64,000 bases of DNA from Clostridioides difficile (lineage in GTDB: Bacteria; Bacillota; Clostridia; Peptostreptococcales; Peptostreptococcaceae). The first letter of the stretch is position 1; every line of letters starts with the position of its first letter. The position numbers and the translations under genes were made by a program. Location of the stretch: the NCBI RefSeq assembly GCF_001299635.1, contig NZ_JRHN01000047.1, positions 124,001 to 188,000 on the forward strand, read 5' to 3'. Positions 34,627 to 43,321 of this stretch are shown here, in pieces. The notes under the pieces were generated by a model, which was not told the origin of the DNA, did no database searches, and saw only the letters and a list, made by a program, of their open reading frames with translations.

Positions 34627-35373
34627 TTATGTTAACCAGTACTTTGTACATTCTTTATTTCTACTCATAAAACCATATTCAATTAAATATCTTCTAATTG
34701 TTGCAAAATCATTATATATAGATTTTAAAATCTGATTGACTTCCTTTTCTGAATATTGCTTACCATACTCAAATTTTTCCAAAATCTTAGATAAAATTAC
34801 AACTTTTTTCTTTTCCTTTGAGGAAAATACTTTTAATTTTAGAGGATTCATGCTTTCAAAGGAAGTCTCTAAAATGTGTTTTCTCTCCTCTTCAGTTACT
34901 ACATATCTTTCGTCAACCATTTTAGCATGTTCATGGATTGGTATTATAGTACTACCTCTATTAGATTTTTCTTCAAATACAGACTCATATAATGCTAAAT
35001 ACAGTTTAGCCTGTTTTGCTTTTTCTCTAAACATAAATTTTTGATGACGAATAGTAGATGTAGATACTTCAACCTTTTTTGCAATTTCCTTATCCGGTAA
35101 ATCACTAATAAATAATTGAAATAATTGTTTTTGATTTTCAGTCAGTGTGTTATATTTTGAATCACCATTAATCATTTTTTCTAAATAATCACTATGCTCT
35201 AATTCCATATGCAATTCAATAGCCTTTGAAGCTTCAAAGAATCTATCACCTATTCTGTATATTTCTCCCATTTCATATGTTTTTGCACATGTAATGCAAA
35301 TATAACAATTTAACTCATCATTAAATACATAACCTTGTTTAATATCATTGATAGAAAGATTTTCAATTTTCAT
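34627..35373 (-). CDS. DUF2087-domain transcriptional regulator with LuxR-type HTH
   Basis: In the 248-residue protein the middle part (LTENQKQLFQLFISDLPDKEIAKK, VSTSTIRHQKFMFREKA; about 80-130) is a LuxR/sigma-70-region-4-like helix-turn-helix. The C-terminal 75 residues (KVFSSKEKKKVVILSKILEKF through RRYLIEYGFMSRN) match DUF2087. The N-terminal segment includes CYICITCAKTYEMGEIYR, with cysteines that could bind metal. It precedes the QueG-like gene and is likely its regulator. The signal is unknown. Confidence 0.82.
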   Translation of the reverse strand: MKIENLSINDIKQGYVFNDELNCYICITCAKTYEMGEIYRIGDRFFEASKAIELHMELEHSDYLEKMINGDSKYNTLTENQKQLFQLFISDLPDKEIAKKVEVSTSTIRHQKFMFREKAKQAKLYLALYESVFEEKSNRGSTIIPIHEHAKMVDERYVVTEEERKHILETSFESMNPLKLKVFSSKEKKKVVILSKILEKFEYGKQYSEKEVNQILKSIYNDFATIRRYLIEYGFMSRNKECTKYWLT

Positions 35374-35501
35374 ATGTATATCTCCATTCTATAGTTTATG
35401 TTTTACATAGATATATTATATTAAAGTTTATTTATATAGTCAACATTTTCATTTTTTGTTTATGAAATTCGTTTATTTATTAATTTGAAATTAGAATATA
35501 A

Positions 35502-35542
35502 AAAAAGAAATTCCTCAATTAATAATTAAAGAATTTCTTTTT
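35502..35542 (-). terminator. Terminator of the glucose/maltose-family PTS operon
   Basis: AAAAAGAAATTC pairs with GAATTTCTTTTT around a 17-nt loop, 71 bp beyond the EIIA stop. Confidence 0.8.
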
Positions 35543-35612
35543 ATCCAACAAACCTATGTGATTAATCTTATAAAATATAAATTTATAGATACTAATCCTA
35601 TATTTTAGTTTT

Positions 35613-36083
35613 TTATTTAAACTCAATTATAGTGTCTTTTCCACCTTCAACACTATTACCTACATTATATGTATTCATATTGTACTCTGAATAATTAGTT
35701 ATTGTAACTGGAGTAATAAGTGATATACCCTTTGATTCAATCAAAGAACGGTTAATCTTCAACATTGGTGTTCCTTCTTTGACCTGTTCACCCACACTTA
35801 CTAACGCTTCAAACCCTTCGCCTTTTAGATTTACCGTATCTAGACCAACATGAATAAGAAGCTCCATTCCATTTTCTAATTCTATTACAAATGCATGTTT
35901 AGTTTCTGCTATTACTGCTATTTTTCCATTAAGTGGCGCATAAACAATGTCTCCTGTAGAATCTATAGCTACACCTTCTCCCATAAGTTTTTGAGAAAAT
36001 ACAGCGTCTGGAATTTTAGATAATTCTATTACTTTCCCTGAGATGGGCGACTTTATTAATTTCTTTTTAAACATTTTGAACAT
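35613..36083 (-). CDS. PTS glucose-family EIIA
   Basis: The 156-residue EIIA-Glc-type domain begins SPISGKVIELSKIPDAVFSQKLMGEGVAI. It has the supporting histidine H63 (TKHAFVIE) and the phosphorylated H78 in ELLIHVGLDTVNLKGEGF. It passes phosphate from HPr to the EIIB domain of the EIIBC protein encoded three genes upstream. It is the last gene of the operon. Confidence 0.93.
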   Translation of the reverse strand: MFKMFKKKLIKSPISGKVIELSKIPDAVFSQKLMGEGVAIDSTGDIVYAPLNGKIAVIAETKHAFVIELENGMELLIHVGLDTVNLKGEGFEALVSVGEQVKEGTPMLKINRSLIESKGISLITPVTITNYSEYNMNTYNVGNSVEGGKDTIIEFK

Positions 36084-36107
36084 AAAACATACTCTCCTTC
36101 TTTACTT

Positions 36108-36707
36108 TTAACCATTATTAGCTGCTTTTAGTTTCTCACCTAGACTTCCTCCTGGATGGTATTTATAAAAATCAGCTGAATCAAAATTACTATTTTTAGA
36201 TAATGCACATGCAATAGAATCTCCTAAAACTAAAGTAATCGTAGATGATGTTGTTGGTGCTAAATTTAAGTGGTCTGCTTCATCCTTTGCTGGATATATT
36301 AAAGCATAATCACACTCTGTTGCCAATACTGAATTTCTATTTGAAGTAAATGCAATTGTTTTAGAACCAATTGCTTTAACATACTTTATACAATTCACTA
36401 CTTCCATAGAATTTCCACTATTTGAGATTAGAATTGTAATATCTTTGCTTTCAATCATTCCCAAATCTCCATGTACTGCCTCTGTTGCATGTACAAAAAA
36501 GCTTGGTGTCCCAGTACTGGCAAATGTAGCTGCCAATTTCTTACCTATATGTGCGGATTTACCTACACCCATAAAAATTACTTTACCTTCACAGTTGGCA
36601 ATTTCATTAACTATACTTTCATATTCAATACCTGCTTCATCTATTAAACATTTTATGGCATTCATTTCAGTAGTCATAACATCAACCATTGTTTTTAAAT
36701 AGCTCAT
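36108..36707 (-). CDS. SIS-domain phosphosugar-binding protein (KpsF/GutQ or MurQ-like isomerase)
   Basis: The ATG at 36707 is chosen because AAGGGAG lies 6 nt upstream; an in-frame start at 36743 would overlap the malY end. The 199-residue single SIS domain contains GKVIFMGVGKSAHIGKKLAATFASTGTPSFFVHATEAVHGDLGM in outline, the loop LISNSGNSMEVVNC and LALKNP-like VLGDSIACALSK. These match arabinose-5-phosphate isomerases without the CBS domains. In this operon it probably isomerises or senses the phosphorylated sugar delivered by the PTS. Confidence 0.87.
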   Translation of the reverse strand: MSYLKTMVDVMTTEMNAIKCLIDEAGIEYESIVNEIANCEGKVIFMGVGKSAHIGKKLAATFASTGTPSFFVHATEAVHGDLGMIESKDITILISNSGNSMEVVNCIKYVKAIGSKTIAFTSNRNSVLATECDYALIYPAKDEADHLNLAPTTSSTITLVLGDSIACALSKNSNFDSADFYKYHPGGSLGEKLKAANNG

Positions 36708-36726
36708 AACTATCTCCCTTTCTATA

Positions 36727-37908
36727 TTAAATATTTTTTGCAATATAATCTATAGTTTTTTTAATTCTATTTAAACCATCTTCAAGTTTCTCCCTTGAAC
36801 AGGCTACGTTTAATCGTAAATAAAACTCACTTTCTTCACCATATACATTTCCTGACATAATAGCTACTTCTCCAATATCCATCAATAACTTTTGAAATAT
36901 CTCACTACTTACCTTAAGGTCAGAAAAATCTATCCAAGCAAAATAACAACCTTCTGGCATAACCAACTTTAATGGCTCTAAATTATCCTTTATATACTTA
37001 ATTGTATATTCAAGATTATCTTTAAGATATTTTAATAACTCATCCAACCAATATTCACAATCATTATAACAAACCATTGTTGCTAGTATTGCCAGTATTG
37101 CAGGTGAGTTTACAAAATCACGATATCTAGTGATATTTTCAAATTTATTTCTCGTACTCTCATTTGGTATAATCACATATGACCCAGTCAATGCTGGTAT
37201 ATTAAAAGACTTCGATGCTGATGTACAAATAAATATAGAATCTAAATAGCTTTCTGCAACCTTTAAAATAGGAGTCATTCTATTATCATACACAATATCC
37301 ATATGTATATCATCTGATATTATCTTTACATTATTGTCTTTACAAATACCTATCATCTTAGCAAGTTCTAACTCACTCCACACTCTTCCAGTTGGATTAT
37401 GGGGATTACATAAAATAAATATCTTAGATTCTTTGCACTTTTTCTCGAAATCATCAAAATCAATCAAATAGAATCCATCTTCATTTACAAGAGGTGATTT
37501 TATAATATTACGATTATTATTTGCTATAACATCATAAAAAGCATTATATGCAGGAGTATTTATCAAAATTCCATCTCCCTCATCACTGAATAGCTCAATA
37601 AGTTTACTAATTGAGTACATTACACTAGGACTATAATATATCCAATTACCATCAATATTACAATTAAACCTTTTAGTGTACCAATTCGTAACTGAATCTC
37701 TAAAATCCTCATGTTTCCATCTACTGTATCCCAAAACTCTATGATTCAATCTTTCCTGCAAAACTTCTGTTATTTCATATGGAAACTCTAAATCCATATC
37801 TGATATTGTAAAAGGAAGTAATCCCTTTTTTCCAAATCTATCTTCTACATAGTCCCATTGGGTACAATATGTACCCAATCGGTCTATTTTTTTATCAAAG
37901 TTAATCAT
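36727..37908 (-). CDS. malY: MalY/PatB-family PLP-dependent C-S lyase
   Basis: The 393-residue fold-type I aminotransferase-like enzyme has FTISDMDLEFPYEITEVL near the start, PAYNAFYDVIANNNR, NPHNPTGRVWSELEL, SDDIHMDIVY and the PLP lysine in CTSASKSFNIPAL. MalY cleaves cystathionine or cysteine conjugates; in E. coli it also represses the maltose regulon through MalT. Its start overlaps the EIIBC end by 8 bp, so the two are translationally linked, as malX-malY are in enterobacteria. Confidence 0.9.
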   Translation of the reverse strand: MINFDKKIDRLGTYCTQWDYVEDRFGKKGLLPFTISDMDLEFPYEITEVLQERLNHRVLGYSRWKHEDFRDSVTNWYTKRFNCNIDGNWIYYSPSVMYSISKLIELFSDEGDGILINTPAYNAFYDVIANNNRNIIKSPLVNEDGFYLIDFDDFEKKCKESKIFILCNPHNPTGRVWSELELAKMIGICKDNNVKIISDDIHMDIVYDNRMTPILKVAESYLDSIFICTSASKSFNIPALTGSYVIIPNESTRNKFENITRYRDFVNSPAILAILATMVCYNDCEYWLDELLKYLKDNLEYTIKYIKDNLEPLKLVMPEGCYFAWIDFSDLKVSSEIFQKLLMDIGEVAIMSGNVYGEESEFYLRLNVACSREKLEDGLNRIKKTIDYIAKNI

Positions 37909-39478
37909 TACATGCCTCCAAATGACCTTCCATAGCCTTATCCATTTGCTTTCTTAAAGAGTACACTTGAGTTCCTATAATTACTTGTATTGTGTGCTCG
38001 TCCAATTTAACAACTGCTATACCACCAGCTTCTTTAATTGCATCCTCATTTATCAATGATACATCTTCTAATTTTAAACGCAATCTAGTTACACAATTGT
38101 CTAATGATAATATATTAGATTGTCCACCTAACGCAGCTATCATCTGTTGTCCTTTATATGTAGATAAATTTTTAAAATCTGAACCATTTCCTTCAGATAC
38201 TTTTAACTCTTTATCCTCACGTCCTGGAGTCTTTATATTAAACTTAATAATTGCCCACTTAAATACAAAATAGTATATTGCAAAGTATAAAGCTGCTACT
38301 AATACTGCTATTGGCCATCCTGTAGCTGTTCCTCTTAACACACCAAAACTTATAAATGCAATTAAATCTCCTGTGAATCCCATTAATACACCTAAGTATG
38401 GAAGTACCATGTTTGCTAAACCATTCATAAATGTATGGAAAGCAAATAATGCTGGTGAGATAAATAAGAATAAGAATTCTATTGGCTCACTTATACCACC
38501 TATAATAACTGTCAACACTCCTGATATTAAAAGCCCCTTAAGTGCTTTTCTATTTTCTGGTTTTGCTGTACGATATATAGCTAATGCAGCACCAGCTAAT
38601 CCATATTGAATCATTAATTTACCTTGTTCCATTTTACCAGCTAAATCAAGAGGTATAATCTGATTATTCTCTACATATGCCATAAACATATTCAATGTAC
38701 CAAAGTATGTTTCTCCATCAATAACAGCAGTTCCACCTATTGGTGTAAAACGGAATACAGATGTTACAAGATGATTTAATCCAAATGGAATTGTAACTCT
38801 TTCTGCCACTGCGTATGAGAAATATCCCAATGGCCCAGCTGAAGAAATCCATTTTCCTAAATTTTGGAATGCATTGAAAAATGGTGGCCAAACAATAGGT
38901 ATTAATAATCCGACAATACTCATAACTATTAAACTCACAATTGGAACTAGTCTTGGCCCACTGTAGAATCCTAATGATTCTGGCATTTTTAAATTACTAA
39001 CTTTATCATATATTGCATAAACAATTAGACCTGCTACAATACCACCTAAAACACTTGTATTATATGTTTGTATTCCCATAATCATAGCTTGACCATTAGT
39101 TGACATTTGGTCTACTGGTACTAATAAATCAGCTCTTGTTAAATAAAAATTCGTACCTATATGCATTGCTATAAATCCTACTAGACCTGAAAAAGCTCCA
39201 AACTCTTTTTCTTTTTTTAATAATCCCAATGGAATTGCCATTGCAAATAATGCTCCCAAATTATTAAATGCAAATAATCCTATTGTCAGCATGAAATTTA
39301 AAATCATGTTGACATATTCATTTCCTAAAAACGGAACCATGGCAATCATCTTAGGGTCTGTAAAACCTGCACCAAGTCCTAACATCATCCCTGAAACACT
39401 AAGTAGTGCTATTGGGAACATAAACGTTTTTCCTAACATTTGGAAGAAGTTCCATAAACCTAACTTATTTTTTTTCAT
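37901..39478 (-). CDS. PTS glucose/maltose-family EIIBC (MalX-like)
   Basis: Residues 1 to about 420 form a glucose-superfamily EIIC: WNFFQMLGKTFMFPIALLSVSGMMLGLGAG, FSYAVAERVTIPFGLNHLV and GGISEPIEFLFLFISPALF. The C-terminal 80 residues are an EIIB domain with the phosphocysteine in SLDNCVTRLRLKLED. No EIIA domain is fused; the separate EIIA at 35613 completes the chain. Transcription must pass four RAT/terminator modules in the leader, so expression depends on the antiterminator. The MalY and SIS partners point to a maltose- or alpha-glucoside-like sugar; the exact one is unknown. Confidence 0.92.
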   Translation of the reverse strand: MKKNKLGLWNFFQMLGKTFMFPIALLSVSGMMLGLGAGFTDPKMIAMVPFLGNEYVNMILNFMLTIGLFAFNNLGALFAMAIPLGLLKKEKEFGAFSGLVGFIAMHIGTNFYLTRADLLVPVDQMSTNGQAMIMGIQTYNTSVLGGIVAGLIVYAIYDKVSNLKMPESLGFYSGPRLVPIVSLIVMSIVGLLIPIVWPPFFNAFQNLGKWISSAGPLGYFSYAVAERVTIPFGLNHLVTSVFRFTPIGGTAVIDGETYFGTLNMFMAYVENNQIIPLDLAGKMEQGKLMIQYGLAGAALAIYRTAKPENRKALKGLLISGVLTVIIGGISEPIEFLFLFISPALFAFHTFMNGLANMVLPYLGVLMGFTGDLIAFISFGVLRGTATGWPIAVLVAALYFAIYYFVFKWAIIKFNIKTPGREDKELKVSEGNGSDFKNLSTYKGQQMIAALGGQSNILSLDNCVTRLRLKLEDVSLINEDAIKEAGGIAVVKLDEHTIQVIIGTQVYSLRKQMDKAMEGHLEACND

Positions 39479-39529
39479 AATTTTACCCTCCTATTTTTAT
39501 CTAAAAACATAATCAAATTTATAGAAAAA

Positions 39530-39603
39530 CCTAAATCAAAAAACTCAATCCAATAATTAAGTTCAATGATTTAGGTTTTGCCTGCTCAACCAGTTACAAT
39601 CCT
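39530..39603 (-). promoter_or_regulatory. RAT/terminator module 4 (nearest to EIIBC)
   Basis: On the minus strand the 30-nt RAT (39574-39603) contains AGGATTG, then AACTG, and ends GCAGGCAAAACC, the LicT/SacY-family target. Its 3' end overlaps a terminator with arms CCTAAATCA / TGATTTAGG (39530-39538 and 39567-39575) followed by T6. Confidence 0.9.
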
Positions 39604-39633
39604 AAAACTCACTGTCTATATTTAATAAAAAAA

Positions 39634-39707
39634 CCTAAATCAAAAAACTTAACCTAATAGTTAAATTCAATGATTTAGGTTTTGCCTGCTTAACCAGTTA
39701 CAATCCT
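39634..39707 (-). promoter_or_regulatory. RAT/terminator module 3
   Basis: Same layout, exactly 104 bp from module 4: RAT at 39678-39707, terminator arms at 39634-39642 and 39671-39679. Confidence 0.9.
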
Positions 39708-39737
39708 AAAACTCACTGCTTGTATTTAATAAAAAAA

Positions 39738-39811
39738 CCTAAATCAAAAAACTTAATCTAATAGTTAAGTTCAATGATTTAGGTTTTGCCTGCTTAACCA
39801 GTTACAATCCT
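39738..39811 (-). promoter_or_regulatory. RAT/terminator module 2
   Basis: Same layout, again 104 bp further: RAT at 39782-39811, terminator arms at 39738-39746 and 39775-39783. Confidence 0.9.
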
Positions 39812-39841
39812 AAAACTCACTGTCTGTATTTAATAAAAAAG

Positions 39842-39914
39842 CCTAAATCAAAAAACTTAATCTAATAGTTAAGTTCAATGACTTAGGTTTTGCCTGCTTA
39901 TCAGTTACAATCCT
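39842..39914 (-). promoter_or_regulatory. RAT/terminator module 1 (overlaps the antiterminator stop codon)
   Basis: RAT at 39886-39914, one base shorter in the loop than the others. Terminator arms lie at 39842-39850 and 39879-39887 (TGACTTAGG, allowing a G-U pair). The first bases of the RAT overlap the TAG stop of the antiterminator gene (39913-39915). Confidence 0.85.
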
Positions 39915-40749
39915 AACAACCACTGTTTGTTATTTTATTTATGTGAATCATTAGATATAATTCTTCTTCTTTACTAATCTTATATTCAAATCTGTCTAAT
40001 ACCAATGCTGCAATTTCCTCAGTACATATTTTAGGTTTATTATAATTTTTATTCACCAACTTATACATATCTTCAATGTCACTATCTTTATAAGTTTCTT
40101 TTCTTAGAATCCTTTGAACAAAAAACTTTAAGTGAGTTATAAGTCTAGTGTAATTTAGTGAATTTACATCTAATTTAAACCCATGTACTTCTTCAATTAT
40201 CTGAATAACTTGTTTTGAAAACTCTAGTATATTAATACCTTCATCCTTCTGAGAATTCTCCAACCCATTGATTATATGAATAGCTATGTATCCAGCTTCA
40301 TCTTCAGGCAATTTTATTCCTATCTTTTTTTCAATTTCATCAATTGCCCATAATCCAAATTCAAATTCTTCTCTATAAAGTTGTTTTGTCTCATTCAATA
40401 TTAAGTTTGGTAATTTTATACCTTGTTTTTCTCTTTGGACAGCGAATTCTATGTGACTAGTTAAGGCTAATATTATTGAATCATTCACTTGAGTATTTAA
40501 AACTTCATTAGCCTTTTCTATAATTTCTTCTGAAATTTTAAAGTATTCAATAGAGGTCTTGTTAAGTATTTGATTGTATTTGTCTTTTTGATTATCTTGA
40601 ACAAAATATTTCTTAGAAATCAAATTTTCATCTATCAAATCTCCTACTTTTTTCTTGAATCCAACTCCAGCACCAGTAATAATTATTTCTGTGCCATCTT
40701 CTAGGGAGCTTACTACTACATTGTTATTAAATATTTTTTTTATATTCAC
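39913..40749 (-). CDS. LicT/BglG-type transcriptional antiterminator
   Basis: The 278-residue protein starts with a CAT RNA-binding domain (IKKIFNNNVVVSSLEDGTEIIITGAGVGFKKKVGD, about 1-55). Two PTS regulation domains follow, with phosphorylatable histidines in SHIEFAVQREKQG, GYIAIHIING, ITHLKFFVQR and LMIHINKI. It binds RAT hairpins in the leader of the downstream EIIBC mRNA and prevents termination when the PTS sugar is present. The start is GTG at 40749, about 6 nt after AGAGGGGA. Four RATs lie directly downstream and none is visible upstream, so it regulates the PTS genes rather than itself. Confidence 0.93.
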   Translation of the reverse strand: MNIKKIFNNNVVVSSLEDGTEIIITGAGVGFKKKVGDLIDENLISKKYFVQDNQKDKYNQILNKTSIEYFKISEEIIEKANEVLNTQVNDSIILALTSHIEFAVQREKQGIKLPNLILNETKQLYREEFEFGLWAIDEIEKKIGIKLPEDEAGYIAIHIINGLENSQKDEGINILEFSKQVIQIIEEVHGFKLDVNSLNYTRLITHLKFFVQRILRKETYKDSDIEDMYKLVNKNYNKPKICTEEIAALVLDRFEYKISKEEELYLMIHINKITNSGC

Positions 40750-41404
40750 TATAAATCCCCTCTAAAAAAAATCTCTCATCACAATTACATAGTATATTAT
40801 ATTTAATTTAATGTCAATATTTAAAATTTCATTTTCGAATATATTTTGCATTTTCCCCTATAATACTACAATAACAAAATATTTTAAATTCCCTTAATTA
40901 AATTGTCATATTTTATCGTTTTTTTATTTAAATATATTCAAGTATTTCTTTTGTGTATTCAATTAATTAAAATTACTCTATATTTTATCTTCTAAAACTA
41001 ATTTTTAATTATTTTCCAGTATTTTCAAGTATTTTAATTTAAAAAATATATGCTTTTATTGAAATTCAGATTATAGTGTATTGCTAATATTTTCTCAAAT
41101 ATATATGTATTAAATAATATAACTTTTAATTTTCATAAATTAGACTATATTTTTTATAATATTTTTTATAATTTTATTTGCATAATATTTTTTGTTTTTC
41201 TGTTAAATTATAGTACTTGTTTATCTCCTATAACTTTAAAAATACTTTTTTTAATTATTTACAATGCATTTTCATTTCTTTTATTTAGCTACATCTTTAC
41301 TATTTTTATAAGCGTACTATTCATGTCTATTACTATCTTCAATGAATATTTAACATTTTATGTAAAATTTATAAAAAAATGTATATAAATTTAAATAAGT
41401 GACT
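40750..41404. other. Long AT-rich intergenic stretch
   Basis: No open frame with a ribosome-binding site, no repeat and no known RNA motif is visible. The antiterminator promoter must lie in its left part. Confidence 0.45.
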
Positions 41405-41459
41405 ATACTAAAAACATGATACGGATAACCAATAAGTTCAACCTATCTCCCCCAAAATA

Positions 41460-41496
41460 GAATGAGTTACAGTTTCCCCCAACTGTAGCTCATTTT
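41460..41496 (+). terminator. Orphan terminator-like hairpin (possible small RNA end)
   Basis: ATGAG-TTACAGTT and AACTGTAG-CTCAT flank a TCCCCC-rich loop, followed by only four T residues. No gene on either strand ends nearby. A weak TATACT box at 41404-41409 lies about 55 bp upstream, so an RNA of roughly 80 nt is possible. Confidence 0.4.
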
Positions 41497-41677
41497 CGTG
41501 TAATTTAATAGTTTAATCTATTTCATTATCTCTACTTTTTATAAACATTAATTTTCCATTATTTATTCCCCATAACTCATCAGTATAGAAATCAATTCTA
41601 TCCAAAGTTATATCTATTATCAAACATTTACTTAATAAAGAGTAATTAACAAAACCTCTTCTAAAAACATAACATAT

Positions 41678-41716
41678 ATTAAACAAGCTCTTGATTAAAA
41701 CCTAAGCTTGTTTAAT
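41678..41716. repeat. 12-bp perfect inverted repeat upstream of the class V aminotransferase
   Basis: ATTAAACAAGCT and AGCTTGTTTAAT surround a 15-nt centre, 37 bp before the start codon. It is followed by A-rich rather than T-rich sequence, so an operator or leader hairpin is likelier than a terminator. Confidence 0.55.
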
Positions 41717-41753
41717 AAAAAATAAAATAGTTTATTAGATAAGGAGTTTTTTT

Positions 41754-43028
41754 ATGCCATTCATGGATTTATTAGAATACATTGAAGGTGCAAATCTTAA
41801 AGTTAAAACTAAAAATGGTGAAACTGTTAAAAGAATATATTTTAACAATTCTGCTACTCCATTAGTTTTAAAAAACGTGGTAGATAATTTAAATTGTGAG
41901 ATTCCTTGGCTTACTTATATCAATGCTCCAGGAATAATCTCAGAAAAAAATACTTTAGAATATGAGAATGTACGACATACTATTCTCAAGCTTATTGATG
42001 GAGATAAAGAAAAAGACTCTGTTATTTATGTGAAAAGTGCTACAGAGGGAATCAACTTATTAGCAGAATTTTTTAAGAAAGAAAATTCAAATAAACTTGT
42101 TATTACTACAGCAATGGAGCATATGGCTAATTATCTGCCTTTTAAAGTTAATTTTCCTACAAAGGTTGTTGGAATTACAGAAAAAGGAGAACTTGATTTG
42201 TGTCAATTAGAAAATATGCTTAAAAATAATGCTGGTAATGTATCTCTTGTTACAGTCACAGGTGCTAGTAATGTTACAGGTATAACCACTCCTATATATG
42301 AAATAGCAAGAATGGCTCATAAGTATGGTGCCAAGATATTAGTAGATATTGTTCAAGTAATTCAGCACAAACCTTTTTCAATGATGCCATATGAATGTGA
42401 TGAGCATATAGATTTTATTGTTTTTAGTGGGCATAAATGCTATTCCCCACTAAATGGAGGTGCTCTAGTAGGCCCTAAATCATTCTTTGAAAAATTTACT
42501 CCTGCACTATATGGCTCAGGTTCTACCAAGTTTGTATCCGACGACAAAATAATATATGCAAATATCCCACAGCGTTTTGAAGCAGGATATCCAGAATATT
42601 TTGGAACTCTTGCAATGGGAAAAGCACTAAATACTTTAAATAAAATTGGTCTAAGCAGAATTTCAAGATATGAAAGAGAATTATTTTTATATACTAAAGA
42701 AGAATTGAAGAAAATACCCAACGTGATAATATATGGAGATAAATCAAACAATGTAATTATCCCAAATATATCTTTCAATATAAGTAATATGTATTATAAA
42801 GATGTCGCAAAATATCTAGTTAATAACTTTGGAATAGAAACTGGAGCTGGATTAGTAGGAGCAGATATTTATGTACAAAGACTATTAGGTATAAGCCCAA
42901 AAGAAGCATACATCAGATTTATGAGGGAAAATCCTGTAGGTCTTGTTAGGATAAGTTTAGGAATGTACAATACTTTTGATGAGATAGATAGATTTATATA
43001 TGCTATTAAAACTTTGGCTTTTAAATAA
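41754..43028 (+). CDS. Class V aminotransferase (cysteine desulfurase-like)
   Basis: The 424-residue PLP enzyme contains IYFNNSATPLVLKNVVDNL, VIYVKSATEGINLLAEFF, VTVTGASNVTGITTPI, the aspartate in LVDIVQVIQHKPFSM and the PLP lysine in FSGHKCYSPLNGGALVG. This is the NifS/SufS/CsdA fold. The usual catalytic Cys loop of desulfurases is not clear near the C-terminus (the region reads GLVGADIYVQRLLG), so lyase or aminotransferase activity is also possible. No Fe-S scaffold genes are nearby. AAGGAG lies about 8 nt before the ATG. Transcription ends at a strong palindrome at 43153-43204. Confidence 0.85.
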   Translation: MPFMDLLEYIEGANLKVKTKNGETVKRIYFNNSATPLVLKNVVDNLNCEIPWLTYINAPGIISEKNTLEYENVRHTILKLIDGDKEKDSVIYVKSATEGINLLAEFFKKENSNKLVITTAMEHMANYLPFKVNFPTKVVGITEKGELDLCQLENMLKNNAGNVSLVTVTGASNVTGITTPIYEIARMAHKYGAKILVDIVQVIQHKPFSMMPYECDEHIDFIVFSGHKCYSPLNGGALVGPKSFFEKFTPALYGSGSTKFVSDDKIIYANIPQRFEAGYPEYFGTLAMGKALNTLNKIGLSRISRYERELFLYTKEELKKIPNVIIYGDKSNNVIIPNISFNISNMYYKDVAKYLVNNFGIETGAGLVGADIYVQRLLGISPKEAYIRFMRENPVGLVRISLGMYNTFDEIDRFIYAIKTLAFK

Positions 43029-43152
43029 GATTTTTCTATTCTTTTTCAGCAATAGATAAAGATTAATCTTATTGCCACATAAAAAATGAACTATATCAAA
43101 ATACTTTTAATCATCAAAAGAGATACATTTTTTATACAAAATCTATATAATA

Positions 43153-43204
43153 TTCAATGTAAAAAGGTGAATTCATCTACTAGAATTCACCTTTTTACAT
43201 TGAA
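43153..43204. terminator. Strong bidirectional terminator, 22-bp perfect arms
   Basis: Arms at 43153-43174 and 43183-43204 (core AAAAAGGTGAATTC / GAATTCACCTTTTT) are perfectly complementary with an 8-nt loop. A T-rich tract follows on the plus strand. It lies between the convergent aminotransferase and trxA genes. Confidence 0.9.
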
Positions 43205-43266
43205 TTTTTATTTTTAATAACCTTTCCTTTTTCTTTTATATAAATAATATATCATTATATAAATAT

Positions 43267-43301
43267 AAACAAAAAAACTCACTGTGATGAGTTTTTTGTT
43301 T
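43267..43301 (-). terminator. Terminator of trxA
   Basis: AAACAAAAAACTCA and TGAGTTTTTTGTTT form a stem with a 6-nt loop, 20 bp beyond the trxA stop, with T-rich sequence on the minus strand. Confidence 0.85.
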
Positions 43302-43321
43302 GCATATGAGATTTATTTTAA

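Larger units (their letters stand above)
39523..39914. repeat. Four tandem copies of a 104-bp unit
   Basis: The three copies nearest EIIBC are nearly identical over the whole unit, including the spacer after the terminator; the copy next to the antiterminator is the most diverged. The regular 104-bp period points to tandem duplication of a complete RAT/terminator switch. Confidence 0.95.

Noticed and set aside
39523-39914. Four regularly spaced repeats as a CRISPR array
   Set aside because: The whole 104-bp unit is conserved, including the would-be spacers, and each unit contains a LicT RAT plus terminator.
43153-43204. 22-bp perfect inverted repeat as transposon ends
   Set aside because: The 8-nt loop leaves no room for an element, and the position between convergent genes with a T tract fits a terminator.
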